Below are positions 37,265 through 46,098 of a stretch of DNA of 55,540 nt, piece after piece. Position numbers and translations under genes: made by a program. The stretch lies in the NCBI RefSeq assembly GCF_004335005.1, contig NZ_RQRT01000021.1:1-55540 (forward strand). The letters are read 5' to 3'. The first letter of the stretch is position 1. Every line of letters begins with the position of its first letter. The DNA is from Paracoccus nototheniae. GTDB taxonomy: Bacteria > Pseudomonadota > Alphaproteobacteria > Rhodobacterales > Rhodobacteraceae. The notes under the pieces were generated by a model. The model was not told the origin of the DNA and searched no databases. It saw only the letters and a program-made list of their open reading frames with translations.

Positions 37265-37774
37265 TCACGCTCCTGCGAAGGCGGCGGCAAGAAAGGCAAA
37301 GCGGCGGTCGTCGGTCAGATCGGCGCGGCACAGATCCCGCGTCACCGTCGCCAGCAGCGGGCTGGCGGCGACCGCAGGGGCCAGACGAAAGGCCGTGACC
37401 GCCCCGGACGCATCGCTGCGCCAGCAGACCGGCGGGCCGGCGGGGATCGAGGCGGGCGACACAGAGGCCGAGGGCAGGGATGCGGATGCCAGCGGCGCCT
37501 GACCCGCGCGGCGATAGGACAGGGGACCGGAATGCCGCGCCAGCACGGCGGCGAACAGCGCCGCGCATTCCGCCAGCAGCGCATGGGCCGAGGGTTGCGG
37601 CTGCAGCAGCGTCAGCCGCAGCACGTCGCCCCCCACCGCGCCCGCCGGTCGGGGCAGATCCAGCCCGTCAAAGGCGGTGACGGCCCCGGCCAGAACGATC
37701 AGATCGCCGCCCCGCGCCATATCCGGGGGCAGGGCACTGACCTGCTGATCCGGCTGTGCATGAAGGATGATCAT
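37265..37774 (-). CDS. Unknown protein upstream of the glycosyltransferase
   Basis: A 169-residue, Ala/Pro/Leu-rich protein that I do not recognise. It starts MIILHAQPDQQVSALPPDM and contains GGDLIVLAGAVTAFDGLDLPRPAGA, with no membrane segment or signal. It abuts the glycosyltransferase start without a gap, so co-transcription is likely and a role in polysaccharide work is possible. Start 37774 was preferred over 37891 because the longer frame would run through a strong palindromic operator (37819-37838). It could be a fast-evolving accessory gene. Confidence 0.55.
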   Translation of the reverse strand: MIILHAQPDQQVSALPPDMARGGDLIVLAGAVTAFDGLDLPRPAGAVGGDVLRLTLLQPQPSAHALLAECAALFAAVLARHSGPLSYRRAGQAPLASASLPSASVSPASIPAGPPVCWRSDASGAVTAFRLAPAVAASPLLATVTRDLCRADLTDDRRFAFLAAAFAGA

Positions 37775-37818
37775 CGCGCCCGTCTTTCCCGACCCATCCG
37801 GGGCGACCGCCTCCGGTA

Positions 37819-37838
37819 TCTGAACCAATTGGTACAGA
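37819..37838. promoter_or_regulatory. Near-perfect 20-base palindrome, candidate repressor operator
   Basis: TCTGAACCAATTGGTACAGA: nine of the ten base pairs are symmetric. The core ACCAATTGGT resembles sites used by GntR/FadR-type repressors. It lies between the divergent unknown gene (37774) and the MmgE/PrpD gene (38046). No GntR gene is in the window. Confidence 0.5.
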
Positions 37839-38045
37839 CATTCCCCTTGTCCCGTTATGACGCAGCCCGGACCCTTGTTGCAATTCGTCATTTGCGGATC
37901 GGACCGGTTTGACCGCCCCCTGACCGCCCCCCTGACCGCAGCCGCGTCAGAGGGTTTCTCAATGCCCCGGACAGGAAGAACCTATTGGCCGCGCGCATGG
38001 GTCGGGGCGATGCTGGCCCGGCTTTCGTCAGACAGAGGATACCCC

Positions 38046-39425
38046 ATGACCGATCCCCAAGCGACCGCCGGTCCGAGCGATCCCGTCGATGTTCTGACGG
38101 GGCTTGCCGCGCTGACGCCCCACCGCATGCCGGATGATGTGCTGCGGCTGGCGCGGCTGTCGCTGCTGGATTGGCTGATCTGCGGGATCGCGGGCCGGTC
38201 CGAGCCCGTCTCGCAGGCATTGCGGCGGTATGCGCAGGACGAAAGCGGCCGGGATGCCGGGTCCAGCCTGTTCGGCGGCGGGCGGGCCCCGGCCCGGCTG
38301 GCGGCGATGGCGAACGGGACCATCTCTCATGCGCTGGATTATGACGACACGCATTTCGCCCATGTGGGGCATCTGTCCGTCGGCATCTGGCCCGCCGTGC
38401 TGGCCATGGGCGAACAGCAGGGCGACAGCGTGGCGCGGATGGCGCAGGCCTTTCTGGTCGGGGCCGAAGGTGCGATCCGCATCGGCTGCGTGCTGGGCGC
38501 CGTGCATTACAATCGCGGCTTTCACCAGACGGCCACGGCGGGGGCCTTTGGGGCGACGCTGGCGGTGGGGCGGCTGGCGGGGGTGGACGGCCAGACCCTG
38601 CGCCGCGCGCTTGGGCTGTGCGCCACGCGGGCCTCGGGGCTGAAATCGCAGTTCGGCACCATGGGCAAGCCGCTGAACGCCGGGCTGGCGGCATCGAACG
38701 GGATCGAGGCGGTGGCGCTGGCCCGTCTTGGCCTCAGCACCGCGCATGACGGGATCTTCGGGCCGCAGGGTTTTGTGGAGACGCATTCCGACGCGCCCGA
38801 TCCGGCAGGTTTTGAGGCGGGACTGACCGGCCCGGACATGCCCGGCTTTCGCTTTCGCGACAACCGTTTCAAGTTTCACGCCTGCTGCCACGGCCTGCAT
38901 GCGATGATCGAGGCGTTGCTGGACGTGCTGGCGGACACCCCGATCGATCCGCAGAACATCGCCCGGATCGAACTGCGGACCGCCCCGCGCTGGCTGCGGG
39001 TCTGCGATATCAAGCATCCCCGCACCGGGCTGCAGGTCAAGTTCAGCTATGGCTGGCTGGCGGCGATGGTAGTGACGGGGCAGCCCACGGGCGACGACCG
39101 GGTCTATACCGATGCGATGGCGGGCGATGCCGGGCTGGCCGATCTGGCGGGCCGGGTCGATGTGACGGGCGATCCCGCGATCAGCGACCAGCAGGCGCAG
39201 GGCGCGCTGCATCTGCGCGACGGGCGGATTTTGCCCTTTGCCCATGATCTGGCCCGGCCCGTCGCCACCGACATCCTGCTGGACAAGATCCGCGCCAAGG
39301 CCCGCGCGGTGCTGAAGGACGACGCGCAGCCGCTGCTGGATCTGTCGGGCGCGCTGGACGGTGCCCCCGACACGGTCGGTGCGCAGGATCTGGGCGCGCT
39401 GATCCGGGGCCTGACCGCCAGATGA
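38046..39425 (+). CDS. MmgE/PrpD-family protein
   Basis: A 459-residue member of the 2-methylcitrate dehydratase / cis-aconitate decarboxylase family. Family blocks seen are ANGTISHALDYDDTHFAHVGHLSVGIWPAVLA, HQTATAGAFGATLAVGRLAGVD and FKFHACCHGLHAMIEAL. The family acts on tricarboxylic or branched dicarboxylic acids. Related proteins occur in bacterial itaconate-degradation clusters, which matches the genes at 49.8-55.4 kb. Start 38046 follows AGAGGAT. It is convergent with the LysR gene. Confidence 0.85.
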   Translation: MTDPQATAGPSDPVDVLTGLAALTPHRMPDDVLRLARLSLLDWLICGIAGRSEPVSQALRRYAQDESGRDAGSSLFGGGRAPARLAAMANGTISHALDYDDTHFAHVGHLSVGIWPAVLAMGEQQGDSVARMAQAFLVGAEGAIRIGCVLGAVHYNRGFHQTATAGAFGATLAVGRLAGVDGQTLRRALGLCATRASGLKSQFGTMGKPLNAGLAASNGIEAVALARLGLSTAHDGIFGPQGFVETHSDAPDPAGFEAGLTGPDMPGFRFRDNRFKFHACCHGLHAMIEALLDVLADTPIDPQNIARIELRTAPRWLRVCDIKHPRTGLQVKFSYGWLAAMVVTGQPTGDDRVYTDAMAGDAGLADLAGRVDVTGDPAISDQQAQGALHLRDGRILPFAHDLARPVATDILLDKIRAKARAVLKDDAQPLLDLSGALDGAPDTVGAQDLGALIRGLTAR

Positions 39426-39444
39426 CCGCCCAGATGACGGGCGG
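39426..39444. terminator. Hairpin between convergent genes
   Basis: CCGCCC-AGATGAC-GGGCGG, a perfect 6-bp stem just after the MmgE/PrpD stop, before the LysR stop at 39463. No T-run. Confidence 0.4.
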
Positions 39445-39462
39445 GGCCGTGATCGCCGGGGT

Positions 39463-40392
39463 CTAGACCAGCACGGCCTCCCAGATGCCGCGGCGGACCA
39501 GTTCGCGGGCCACGTCCAGCGTCACCTGCTCGACCGAGCGGCAGGCGCGGGTCATCACCCGCGCGGGGTTCGACACCAGATAGACGGGCCGGGTCATCTG
39601 CGGCTCGACGATGGGGGCGCGCAGCAATTCGCCGCGCCCGACATAATCCTGCGCCGCGACCGGGGCAAAGATCGTATAGCCCGATCCGCGTGCGACCAGT
39701 TCCTTGATCTGGGTCATCGCGTCCATCTCGATCACCACGTTCAGGGTGACGCCGTTCTTCTGGCAATAGGTCTCGATCGTCTGGCGCAGCCCTTTCGAGG
39801 TCAGGATCATGTCCAGCCGCTGCAGATCGCGCAGCGCGACCGGGGCGCCGGGGGGCGTTTCCAGTGGCCAGGCATCGGGGGCGGAATAAAAGAACAGCTG
39901 TTCGTCCATGACATGGGTCGCGCGCAGATGCCCCGCATCGGACAGGTCATAGAGAAAGCCGATATCGACCGTGCCGTCCTGAATCCAGTCCCTGATATAA
40001 CCGCTCATGGCTTCGACGGCGCGCAGCCGCACCTCGGGCAGTTCCAGCCGCACAGTTTCGGCCAGCGCGACCAGAATGACCATCGAACACGAGGGCGGCA
40101 TCCCAAAGCCGACCTTGCCCCGGATCACCCCGCCCAGTTCGCGCATATCGGCCACGCAGGCATCCAGACCGGCGCAGATGCGCCGGGCATGATCGACCAG
40201 CACATGGCCTTCCTGCGTCAGCAGCGATCCGCGCGGGGACCGGTCGATCAGCTTGACGCCCAGCTCTTCCTCCATCCGCTGGACATGCTGGGACAGGGAC
40301 GGTTGCGCCACGCCCACCGCCAGCGCCGCCGCCGAGATCGACGGCGCATCCGCGATGGCGAGAAAATAGCGAAGCTGCCGGATATCGACCAT
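39463..40392 (-). CDS. LysR-family transcriptional regulator
   Basis: A 309-residue regulator. The N-terminal winged helix is MVDIRQLRYFLAIADAPSISAAALAVGVAQPSLSQHVQRMEEELG. The rest is the effector-binding domain, including LVARGSGYTIFAPVAAQDYVGRGEL, a pattern of CynR/nac-like regulators. It is encoded 15 bases downstream of the alcohol dehydrogenase in the same direction, so it may control its own operon and the divergent cyclase-ABC operon through the dyad at 41609-41629. Confidence 0.93.
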   Translation of the reverse strand: MVDIRQLRYFLAIADAPSISAAALAVGVAQPSLSQHVQRMEEELGVKLIDRSPRGSLLTQEGHVLVDHARRICAGLDACVADMRELGGVIRGKVGFGMPPSCSMVILVALAETVRLELPEVRLRAVEAMSGYIRDWIQDGTVDIGFLYDLSDAGHLRATHVMDEQLFFYSAPDAWPLETPPGAPVALRDLQRLDMILTSKGLRQTIETYCQKNGVTLNVVIEMDAMTQIKELVARGSGYTIFAPVAAQDYVGRGELLRAPIVEPQMTRPVYLVSNPARVMTRACRSVEQVTLDVARELVRRGIWEAVLV

Positions 40393-40407
40393 GACGCCCG
40401 CGTCCCT

Positions 40408-41532
40408 TCAGGTGAACTCGACGATCTGGCGGATGGCGCTGCCATCATCCAGACGGTCCATGGCCAGATTGATATCCTGCAGCGGCAGCCGGTGGGTCAG
40501 CATCTTTTCGACCGGCAGCTTGCCCTGGGCATAAAGCGCGAACATCCGCGGCAGATCGCGCTGCGGCACGCAGGATCCGATATAGCTGCCGCGCAGGGTG
40601 CGTTCCTCGGCCACCAATTGCAGGGCGTTCAGCGACATCCGGGCATCGGGATGGGGCAGGCCCGCGGTGACCGTCAGCCCGCCGCGACAGGTGCAGCCCC
40701 AGGCCGTCTCCAGCGCCTGCACGGAACCGGCCAGCTCGATGGCGACATCGACGCCGCCGCCGGTCAGGTCGCGCACGGCCTCGACCGTATGGGCGTCGGA
40801 TTTGATGGCGCGCGTGGCGCCCATGTCCAGCGCGGTCTGCAGCTTGGCGTCAAAGGGGTCGATGGCGATGATCTGGCCCGCGCCCGCCGCCACCGCGCCC
40901 AGCACCGCCGACAGCCCGACACCCCCCAGCCCGAACACCGCGACCGTCGATCCCGGCATGACTTTGGCGGTGTTGAAGACCGCCCCCGCCCCGGTCAGCA
41001 TCGCGCAGGAAAACAGCGCCGAGATATGGGGCGGCAAATCCGCATCGACCCTGACCAACGAAGGGCGCGCCAGCACCGCATGGGTGGCGAATGCCGACAC
41101 GCCGACATGGTGATGCACGGGCTGGCCGTCCATCGACAGCCGCCTGTGCCCGGTCATCAGCTGCCCCTGCCCGTGATGGGTGGCGGCGCGGGTGCACAGG
41201 GCGGGCCGGCCTTCGGCGCATTTCAGGCAATGGCCGCAACCCGGCGCAAAGATGCACACCACATGATCGCCGCGCTGCAGATCGTCCACGCCCGCGCCCA
41301 GCTCCTCGACATAGCCCGAGGCCTCGTGGCCCAGCACCATCGGCACCGGGCGGGGCCGGGTGCCGTTGATGACCGACAGGTCCGAATGGCACACGCCCGC
41401 TGCCGCCATGCGGATCAGCACCTCTCCCGGGCCGGGGGGCGCAAGCTGCACCTGCCGCACCTGCAAGGCCTGCGCGGCTGCGAACCCGTGCTGGATGCCG
41501 CCCTGTTCCAGAACCGCTGCCCTGATGTCCAT
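40408..41532 (-). CDS. Zinc-dependent alcohol dehydrogenase
   Basis: A 374-residue medium-chain dehydrogenase, class III-like. The catalytic zinc ligands are in GVCHSDLSV and GHEASGYVEE, the structural zinc in GCGHCLKCAEGRPALC (all four Cys), and the NAD-binding motif is VFGLGGVGLSAVLGAVAAGAGQIIAID. The start at 41532 follows GGGAGGGG. It is transcribed together with the LysR gene and divergently from the cyclase/ABC operon, whose aldehyde dehydrogenase could oxidise the aldehyde it makes. Substrate unknown. Confidence 0.92.
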   Translation of the reverse strand: MDIRAAVLEQGGIQHGFAAAQALQVRQVQLAPPGPGEVLIRMAAAGVCHSDLSVINGTRPRPVPMVLGHEASGYVEELGAGVDDLQRGDHVVCIFAPGCGHCLKCAEGRPALCTRAATHHGQGQLMTGHRRLSMDGQPVHHHVGVSAFATHAVLARPSLVRVDADLPPHISALFSCAMLTGAGAVFNTAKVMPGSTVAVFGLGGVGLSAVLGAVAAGAGQIIAIDPFDAKLQTALDMGATRAIKSDAHTVEAVRDLTGGGVDVAIELAGSVQALETAWGCTCRGGLTVTAGLPHPDARMSLNALQLVAEERTLRGSYIGSCVPQRDLPRMFALYAQGKLPVEKMLTHRLPLQDINLAMDRLDDGSAIRQIVEFT

Positions 41533-41608
41533 CCGTCCCCTCCCTGTCATCGTCCCCCGGTGGCGCAGACTAACCTGTCCGGCGCAGGGGGGAACGCCCA
41601 TCCGTGCT

Positions 41609-41629
41609 GCGATAGCACAAACCTATCGC
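41609..41629. promoter_or_regulatory. LysR-type operator in the divergent promoter region
   Basis: GCGATAG-CACAAAC-CTATCGC, a perfect 7-bp inverted repeat with T-N11-A spacing, the classic LysR-regulator box. It lies between the alcohol dehydrogenase-LysR operon (start 41532) and the cyclase operon (start 41707). A/T-rich TATAGCATATTG follows at 41639-41650. Confidence 0.7.
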
Positions 41630-41706
41630 TGAAATCGGTATAGCATATTGGCCGCCCCGTCCCCTGCGGCGTAGCCTTTTCCCAACTCGGGCTCTGGGAG
41701 GAAGCG

Positions 41707-42714
41707 ATGGGGATTTCGGACATCATGCCAGCGGGCTGGCACGGACGCGCCCGGGCCGGGCTTCTGGCCTGCACCGTGGCGCTGGCCCTGCCGGGCCTGT
41801 CGCTGGCGCAAGAACAAGGTCAGCCCGACAGGCCCGCATGGGCCGACAACCGGTGGGGCGAGGGCGACCAGCTGGGTGCGGCCAATCACATGACCGCCGA
41901 ACGGACCCGGCTGGCCGCTGAACTGGTGACGACCGGCAAGGTCTATAGCCTTGGCATCGTGGTCGGTCCCGACACCCCGGCCTTTCCGCCCCGCAGTTTG
42001 GCATTGACCGTGCTGCAACCCGGCCAGACCGACAATTCCGGGCTGGGCGACAATGCCTTTACCTATAACGACGACATCTTCATGGGCTGGCTGGGCATCG
42101 GTCCGCAGATCGACGGTCTGGGCCATGCGGGCGAGGATCACGTCTATTACGGCGGGCGCCATTATCACGATTTTGCGCCCGCCTCGGGGCTGACCGAACT
42201 GGGGCTGGATCAGCTGCCCGGTCTGGTCGGGCGCGGCGTTCTGCTGGACATGACCCGCCATTTCGACACGCCCATGGTCGAAGAGGGCGTGGCCTATACC
42301 GAAGACGACATCCGCGCCGCATCCGAGGCGCAGGGGGTCGAGCTGCGTGAAGGCGATGTCGTGCTGTTCCATTCCAACTGGATGGAGCTGCTGGACGGTC
42401 AGAATGCCGATCCCGAACGCTTTGGCGCCGCCGAGCCGGGTCTGGGCGTCAGCGGGGCCGAATATCTGGCCGGTCTGGGCGTGATGGCGGTGGGCGCCGA
42501 CACCTGGGGCATGGAGGTGGTGCCCGCCGAGACCGAGGGCGAGGCATTCCGCGCCCATCAGATCCTGCAGGCCCATCACGGCATCTATATTCTGGAAAAC
42601 ATGGAAACGCGCGAACTGGCGGCGGACGGGGTCAATGAATTCATGTTCGTGCTGGGTCAGGCGCGTCTGAAAGGCGCGGTCCAGATGATGATCAACCCGA
42701 TCGCCATTCGCTGA
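41707..42714 (+). CDS. Periplasmic cyclase-family metal hydrolase
   Basis: A 335-residue protein of the PF04199 cyclase family (kynurenine formamidase / isatin hydrolase type). A signal peptide ends near LPGLSLAQE, so it acts in the periplasm. The metal-binding block is IGPQIDGLGHAGEDHVYYGG, with DMTRHFDTPMVEEGVAYTEDD and VLFHSNWMELL downstream. Members open cyclic amides or esters. GGGAGG precedes the ATG by 7 bases. It is followed by a solute-binding protein gene, suggesting that it converts the substrate into the form that the ABC importer takes up. Confidence 0.82.
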   Translation: MGISDIMPAGWHGRARAGLLACTVALALPGLSLAQEQGQPDRPAWADNRWGEGDQLGAANHMTAERTRLAAELVTTGKVYSLGIVVGPDTPAFPPRSLALTVLQPGQTDNSGLGDNAFTYNDDIFMGWLGIGPQIDGLGHAGEDHVYYGGRHYHDFAPASGLTELGLDQLPGLVGRGVLLDMTRHFDTPMVEEGVAYTEDDIRAASEAQGVELREGDVVLFHSNWMELLDGQNADPERFGAAEPGLGVSGAEYLAGLGVMAVGADTWGMEVVPAETEGEAFRAHQILQAHHGIYILENMETRELAADGVNEFMFVLGQARLKGAVQMMINPIAIR

Positions 42715-42744
42715 CACCAAAAACACCAAAAGGGGGAGGATGCC

Positions 42745-44028
42745 ATGACACGATTTCTGCTGACCACGGCCCTGTGCGCCGCAGCACCGCTGGCCGCGCT
42801 GGCGCAAGACAAGCCCGAGGCGCTGCAGGTGGGGATGACGACGTTCCTGACCGGCTCGGCCTCGGTCTTCGGGGTGCCGGCGCGCGACGCGATGGACATG
42901 ATGGTCGCCGAACTGAACGAGGCGGGCGGCATCAACGGCGTGCCGGTCCGGATGACCTATATCGACGAGGGCGCCGGGGCCGAGGCGCTGACATCGGAAT
43001 TCCGCCGCGTGGCCGGGCAGGCCGAGGTGATGATGGCGGGGATCTCGTCGGGGAACTGCCAGACGCTGGCGCCTTTGGCCGAGGATCTGCAGGTGCCGAA
43101 CCTGATGTGGGATTGCGGCACGCAACGCATCTTCGAAGAGGCCGAATACGACTATGTCTTCCGCACGCAGGCCAATGCCACCGCCGAGATGATGGCGGCG
43201 GTCGTCTATCTGCTGCAGACCAAGCCCGATTTCCAGACCATCGCCGTGGTCAATCAGGATTATGCCTGGGGCCGCGACAGCTGGGACATCTTTTCCAACG
43301 CGCTGCGGGTGATGAAACCCGATGTCGAGATCGTCGGAGAGTTCTTTCCCAAATTCGGCGCGCCGGATTTCTCGGCCGAGATTTCCCGTCTGCAGGCCCT
43401 GCAGCCCGACGTGATCCTGTCCACGTCATGGGGGGGCGATCTGGACACCTTTGTTCAGCAGGCGTTTCAGCGCGGGCTGATGAACAGTTCGACCTTTGTG
43501 CTGCCGCTGGCCGAAAGCTCGTTGCAGCGGTTGGGCAGCAGCCTGCCTGCGGGCCATATCGTGGGGGCGCGGGGCGATCATTATTTCCTGCACCCCGAAC
43601 GCCGTGACGATGCGGATTTTCAGGCTTTCGTGACCGGCTTTCAGGAAAAGACCGGCAGCATCCCGATCTATTCCGTCTTCCACGCCGCTCAGGCGCTGGA
43701 GGCGATGAAGGCCGCCTATGAAAAAGCCATCGCCGACAATGGCGTCGACTGGCCGACCGAAGACCAGCTGCTGGCCGCCTTCGAGGGGCTGGAGTTTCAG
43801 GCCTTCGGTCGCCCGATCACCCTGCGCGAGGACAATCAGGGCGTCGAGGCGCAGCTGATGGGCACCAGCGTGCAGACCGGCGATTATCCCTTTGCGACGC
43901 TGGAAAACATCGTGATCTATGATGGAGCGCAGCTGCTGCCGCCGGTGGGCGAGGTCTCGCTGGAATGGATCGGGGGGCTGGACGCGTCCTATCTGGATGG
44001 CGTGCAGTCCGACAGTTTCGAAAACTGA
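42745..44028 (+). CDS. ABC transporter solute-binding protein (branched-chain amino acid/amide type)
   Basis: A 427-residue periplasmic binding protein. The signal peptide is MTRFLLTTALCAAAPLAALAQDK. The type I periplasmic fold shows VGMTTFLTGSASVFGVPARDAMDMMVAELNEAGGINGVPVRM near the start. GGGGGAGGA lies before the ATG. The ligand is not predictable; neighbours (cyclase, alcohol and aldehyde dehydrogenases) suggest an organic acid, amide or aromatic product. A strong hairpin separates it from the permease gene. Confidence 0.9.
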   Translation: MTRFLLTTALCAAAPLAALAQDKPEALQVGMTTFLTGSASVFGVPARDAMDMMVAELNEAGGINGVPVRMTYIDEGAGAEALTSEFRRVAGQAEVMMAGISSGNCQTLAPLAEDLQVPNLMWDCGTQRIFEEAEYDYVFRTQANATAEMMAAVVYLLQTKPDFQTIAVVNQDYAWGRDSWDIFSNALRVMKPDVEIVGEFFPKFGAPDFSAEISRLQALQPDVILSTSWGGDLDTFVQQAFQRGLMNSSTFVLPLAESSLQRLGSSLPAGHIVGARGDHYFLHPERRDDADFQAFVTGFQEKTGSIPIYSVFHAAQALEAMKAAYEKAIADNGVDWPTEDQLLAAFEGLEFQAFGRPITLREDNQGVEAQLMGTSVQTGDYPFATLENIVIYDGAQLLPPVGEVSLEWIGGLDASYLDGVQSDSFEN

Positions 44029-44039
44029 ACAGGCCGTGT

Positions 44040-44072
44040 CCGGCGGGGCGCCCCGATATGGGCCCCCGCCGG
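44040..44072 (+). promoter_or_regulatory. Stable intergenic hairpin between binding-protein and permease genes
   Basis: CCGGCGGGG(CG)CCC pairs with GGGCCCCCGCCGG, about 13 bp with a bulge. Such hairpins after a binding-protein gene are known to shield the upstream mRNA and raise its level above the permease genes. No T-run, so full termination is not expected. Confidence 0.55.
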
Positions 44073-44142
44073 TCGATCCTTGCGGCCCCTGATCGTCCCG
44101 AACCCTGACCCCGCCCGACCCTGAAACCAGAATGGTGCCCGG

Positions 44143-45048
44143 ATGAACCTGACCCTTTTCCTGCTGGCCTTGTTCGACGGCATTTCCTATGCGGCGCTGA
44201 TTTTTATCGTGGCGCTTGGGCTGACGCTGATCTTTGGCGTCATGCGCATCCTGAACGTGGCGCATGGCTCTCTTTATGCCATCGGGGCCTATGCCACGGC
44301 CTCGCTGACCGGCTGGATGCTGTCGCTTGGCTTTGCGCCGGTTCTTGCCTTTCCGCTGATGCTGGTCTCGGCCATTCTGGTGGGGGTGCTGCTGGGCGGC
44401 CCGATCGAGTGGCTGCTGCTGCGCCGCATCTATCACAAGCCCGAGGTGCTGCAGCTGCTGGTCACATTCGCGGTCTTCATGATCCTGGAAGACGTGCAGC
44501 GGCTGGTCTGGGGCACGCAGCCCTATTTTCAGGCCAGCGCCCTGCAGGCCCTGGGCAATGTCACGGTGCTGGGCGTCACCTATACGGTCTATCAGCTGAT
44601 CCTGTTGCCGGTTCTGGCACTGGTCCTGCTGTTGGGGCTGCGGGTGTTTCTGCGCCACACGATCATCGGCAAGCTGATCCTGGCCACGACCGAGGACCGC
44701 GAGGCGGCGCAGTCGATCGGCATCGACGCCGACCGGGTGTTCCTGTTCACCTTCATCGTCGGCGCGGTGCTGGCGGGTCTGGGCGGCGCGCTGGCCTCGC
44801 CGACGACCTCGATCCTGCCCGGCATGGGGGCGGACATGATCGTTCTGTCCTTTGCCGTCATCGCCACGGCCGGGCTGGGCCAGATCGAGGGCGCGGCGGT
44901 GGCGGCGCTGATGATCGGGCTGGGGCGGTCATTCGCCGTTTATCTGTGGCCCGAGGTCGCCGTTCTGGTGCCCTATCTCATCATGGTGCTGGTGCTGCTG
45001 GTGCGCCCCGAGGGGCTGTTCGGCAGCCCCGTCGCCCGCAAGATCTGA
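44143..45048 (+). CDS. ABC transporter permease (LivH type)
   Basis: A 301-residue inner-membrane permease with about eight membrane helices. The LivH signature is FGVMRILNVAHGSLYAIGAYATASLTG near the N-terminus, with TEDREAAQSIGIDADRVFLFTFIVGAVLAGLGGAL in the cytoplasmic coupling region. It pairs with the LivM-type permease 9 bases downstream. The 114-base upstream gap holds the stable hairpin. Confidence 0.94.
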   Translation: MNLTLFLLALFDGISYAALIFIVALGLTLIFGVMRILNVAHGSLYAIGAYATASLTGWMLSLGFAPVLAFPLMLVSAILVGVLLGGPIEWLLLRRIYHKPEVLQLLVTFAVFMILEDVQRLVWGTQPYFQASALQALGNVTVLGVTYTVYQLILLPVLALVLLLGLRVFLRHTIIGKLILATTEDREAAQSIGIDADRVFLFTFIVGAVLAGLGGALASPTTSILPGMGADMIVLSFAVIATAGLGQIEGAAVAALMIGLGRSFAVYLWPEVAVLVPYLIMVLVLLVRPEGLFGSPVARKI

Positions 45049-45057
45049 GGAGGCGGC

Positions 45058-46098
45058 ATGACCGTTCGATCCCCCGACACGACCGCGCCCCACCCGGTGG
45101 CGTCCCATCCCCCAACGTCCCGGACCCCGGCATCCGGCAGGGTTCCCGCCCGGCATGTGCTGACGGCGCTTGGCATTCTGGCGCTGATCGCGGTGCCCTT
45201 TGTGGTCCCGCAGCTGCAGTTGCTGATCAATCTGGCGCTGGCCAAGGGGCTGGCGGTGCTGGGCGTCACCGTGATCCTGCGGGCCGGGCAGGTGTCCTTT
45301 GGCCATGCGCTGTTCTTCGGCATCTCGGCCTATGCGGGGGCGTTCCTGATCTCGGCATGGCCGGGGGCGGATCTGATCGTGGTGCTGATCGCGGGCGCTC
45401 TGGGTGCGGCGGTCTCGGGCCTGCTGGTCGGGCTGTTCGTCGTGCGCTATCGCGGGATCTTCTTCGGGATGCTCAATCTGGCCTTCTCGATGATCTTCTG
45501 GTCGATCCTTGAAAAGTTCTATCATTACACCGGCGGCGCCGATGGCATCCGCCTGACCCGGCCCACCGTTCTGGGCCACGAACTGGGCCGCGCCGATTTC
45601 GAACTGATCCTGTTCTATCTGGCCATCGCGCTGATGGTGGGCCTGGGCTGGTTCACGCTGCGCTGGCTGGCCTCGCCCGCGGGGCAGCTGTTCCAGACGC
45701 TGAAGACCAACGAGACCCGGCTGGAATATCTGGGCCTGTCGCCGCGCCGGGTGCTGCTGTCGGGCTATGTCCTGTCGGCGGTGCTGTGCGGGGTCGGCGG
45801 GTCGCTGATGGGCATGACCCAAGGGGTCGTCACCCCGGAATATGTCTGGTGGGTGCGGTCGGCGGAAATGGTGTTCATCGCGGTGCTGGGCGGTGCGGGA
45901 TCGGTGCGCGGCGCCTTTGTCGGCGCGCTGGTCTATGAAATCGTGCGCATCTATGCCTCGGCCTTTGCGGCGGATATCTGGCAGTTGCTGTTGGGGGTGT
46001 TCCTGCTGGTCATCATCCTGTTCGCGCCGGGCGGCATCATGGGCATTCTGGACGGTCTGACCGGGCGCGCCCGTCCTGCAGGAAAGGTTCTGAAATGA
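45058..46098 (+). CDS. ABC transporter permease (LivM type)
   Basis: A 346-residue permease, about ten membrane helices, with a Pro/Thr-rich N-terminal extension before the first helix. The family signature GQVSFGHALFFGISAYAGAFLI is clear. TLKTNETRLEYLGLSPRRVLLSGYVLSAVLCGVGGSLMG is the coupling loop. AGGAGG lies just before the start, and its stop overlaps the LivG-type gene start (ATGA). Confidence 0.94.
   Translation: MTVRSPDTTAPHPVASHPPTSRTPASGRVPARHVLTALGILALIAVPFVVPQLQLLINLALAKGLAVLGVTVILRAGQVSFGHALFFGISAYAGAFLISAWPGADLIVVLIAGALGAAVSGLLVGLFVVRYRGIFFGMLNLAFSMIFWSILEKFYHYTGGADGIRLTRPTVLGHELGRADFELILFYLAIALMVGLGWFTLRWLASPAGQLFQTLKTNETRLEYLGLSPRRVLLSGYVLSAVLCGVGGSLMGMTQGVVTPEYVWWVRSAEMVFIAVLGGAGSVRGAFVGALVYEIVRIYASAFAADIWQLLLGVFLLVIILFAPGGIMGILDGLTGRARPAGKVLK

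Noticed and set aside
37775..37891. Extension of the unknown gene to an ATG at 37891
   Set aside because: It would cross the 20-base palindrome and lacks a Shine-Dalgarno.
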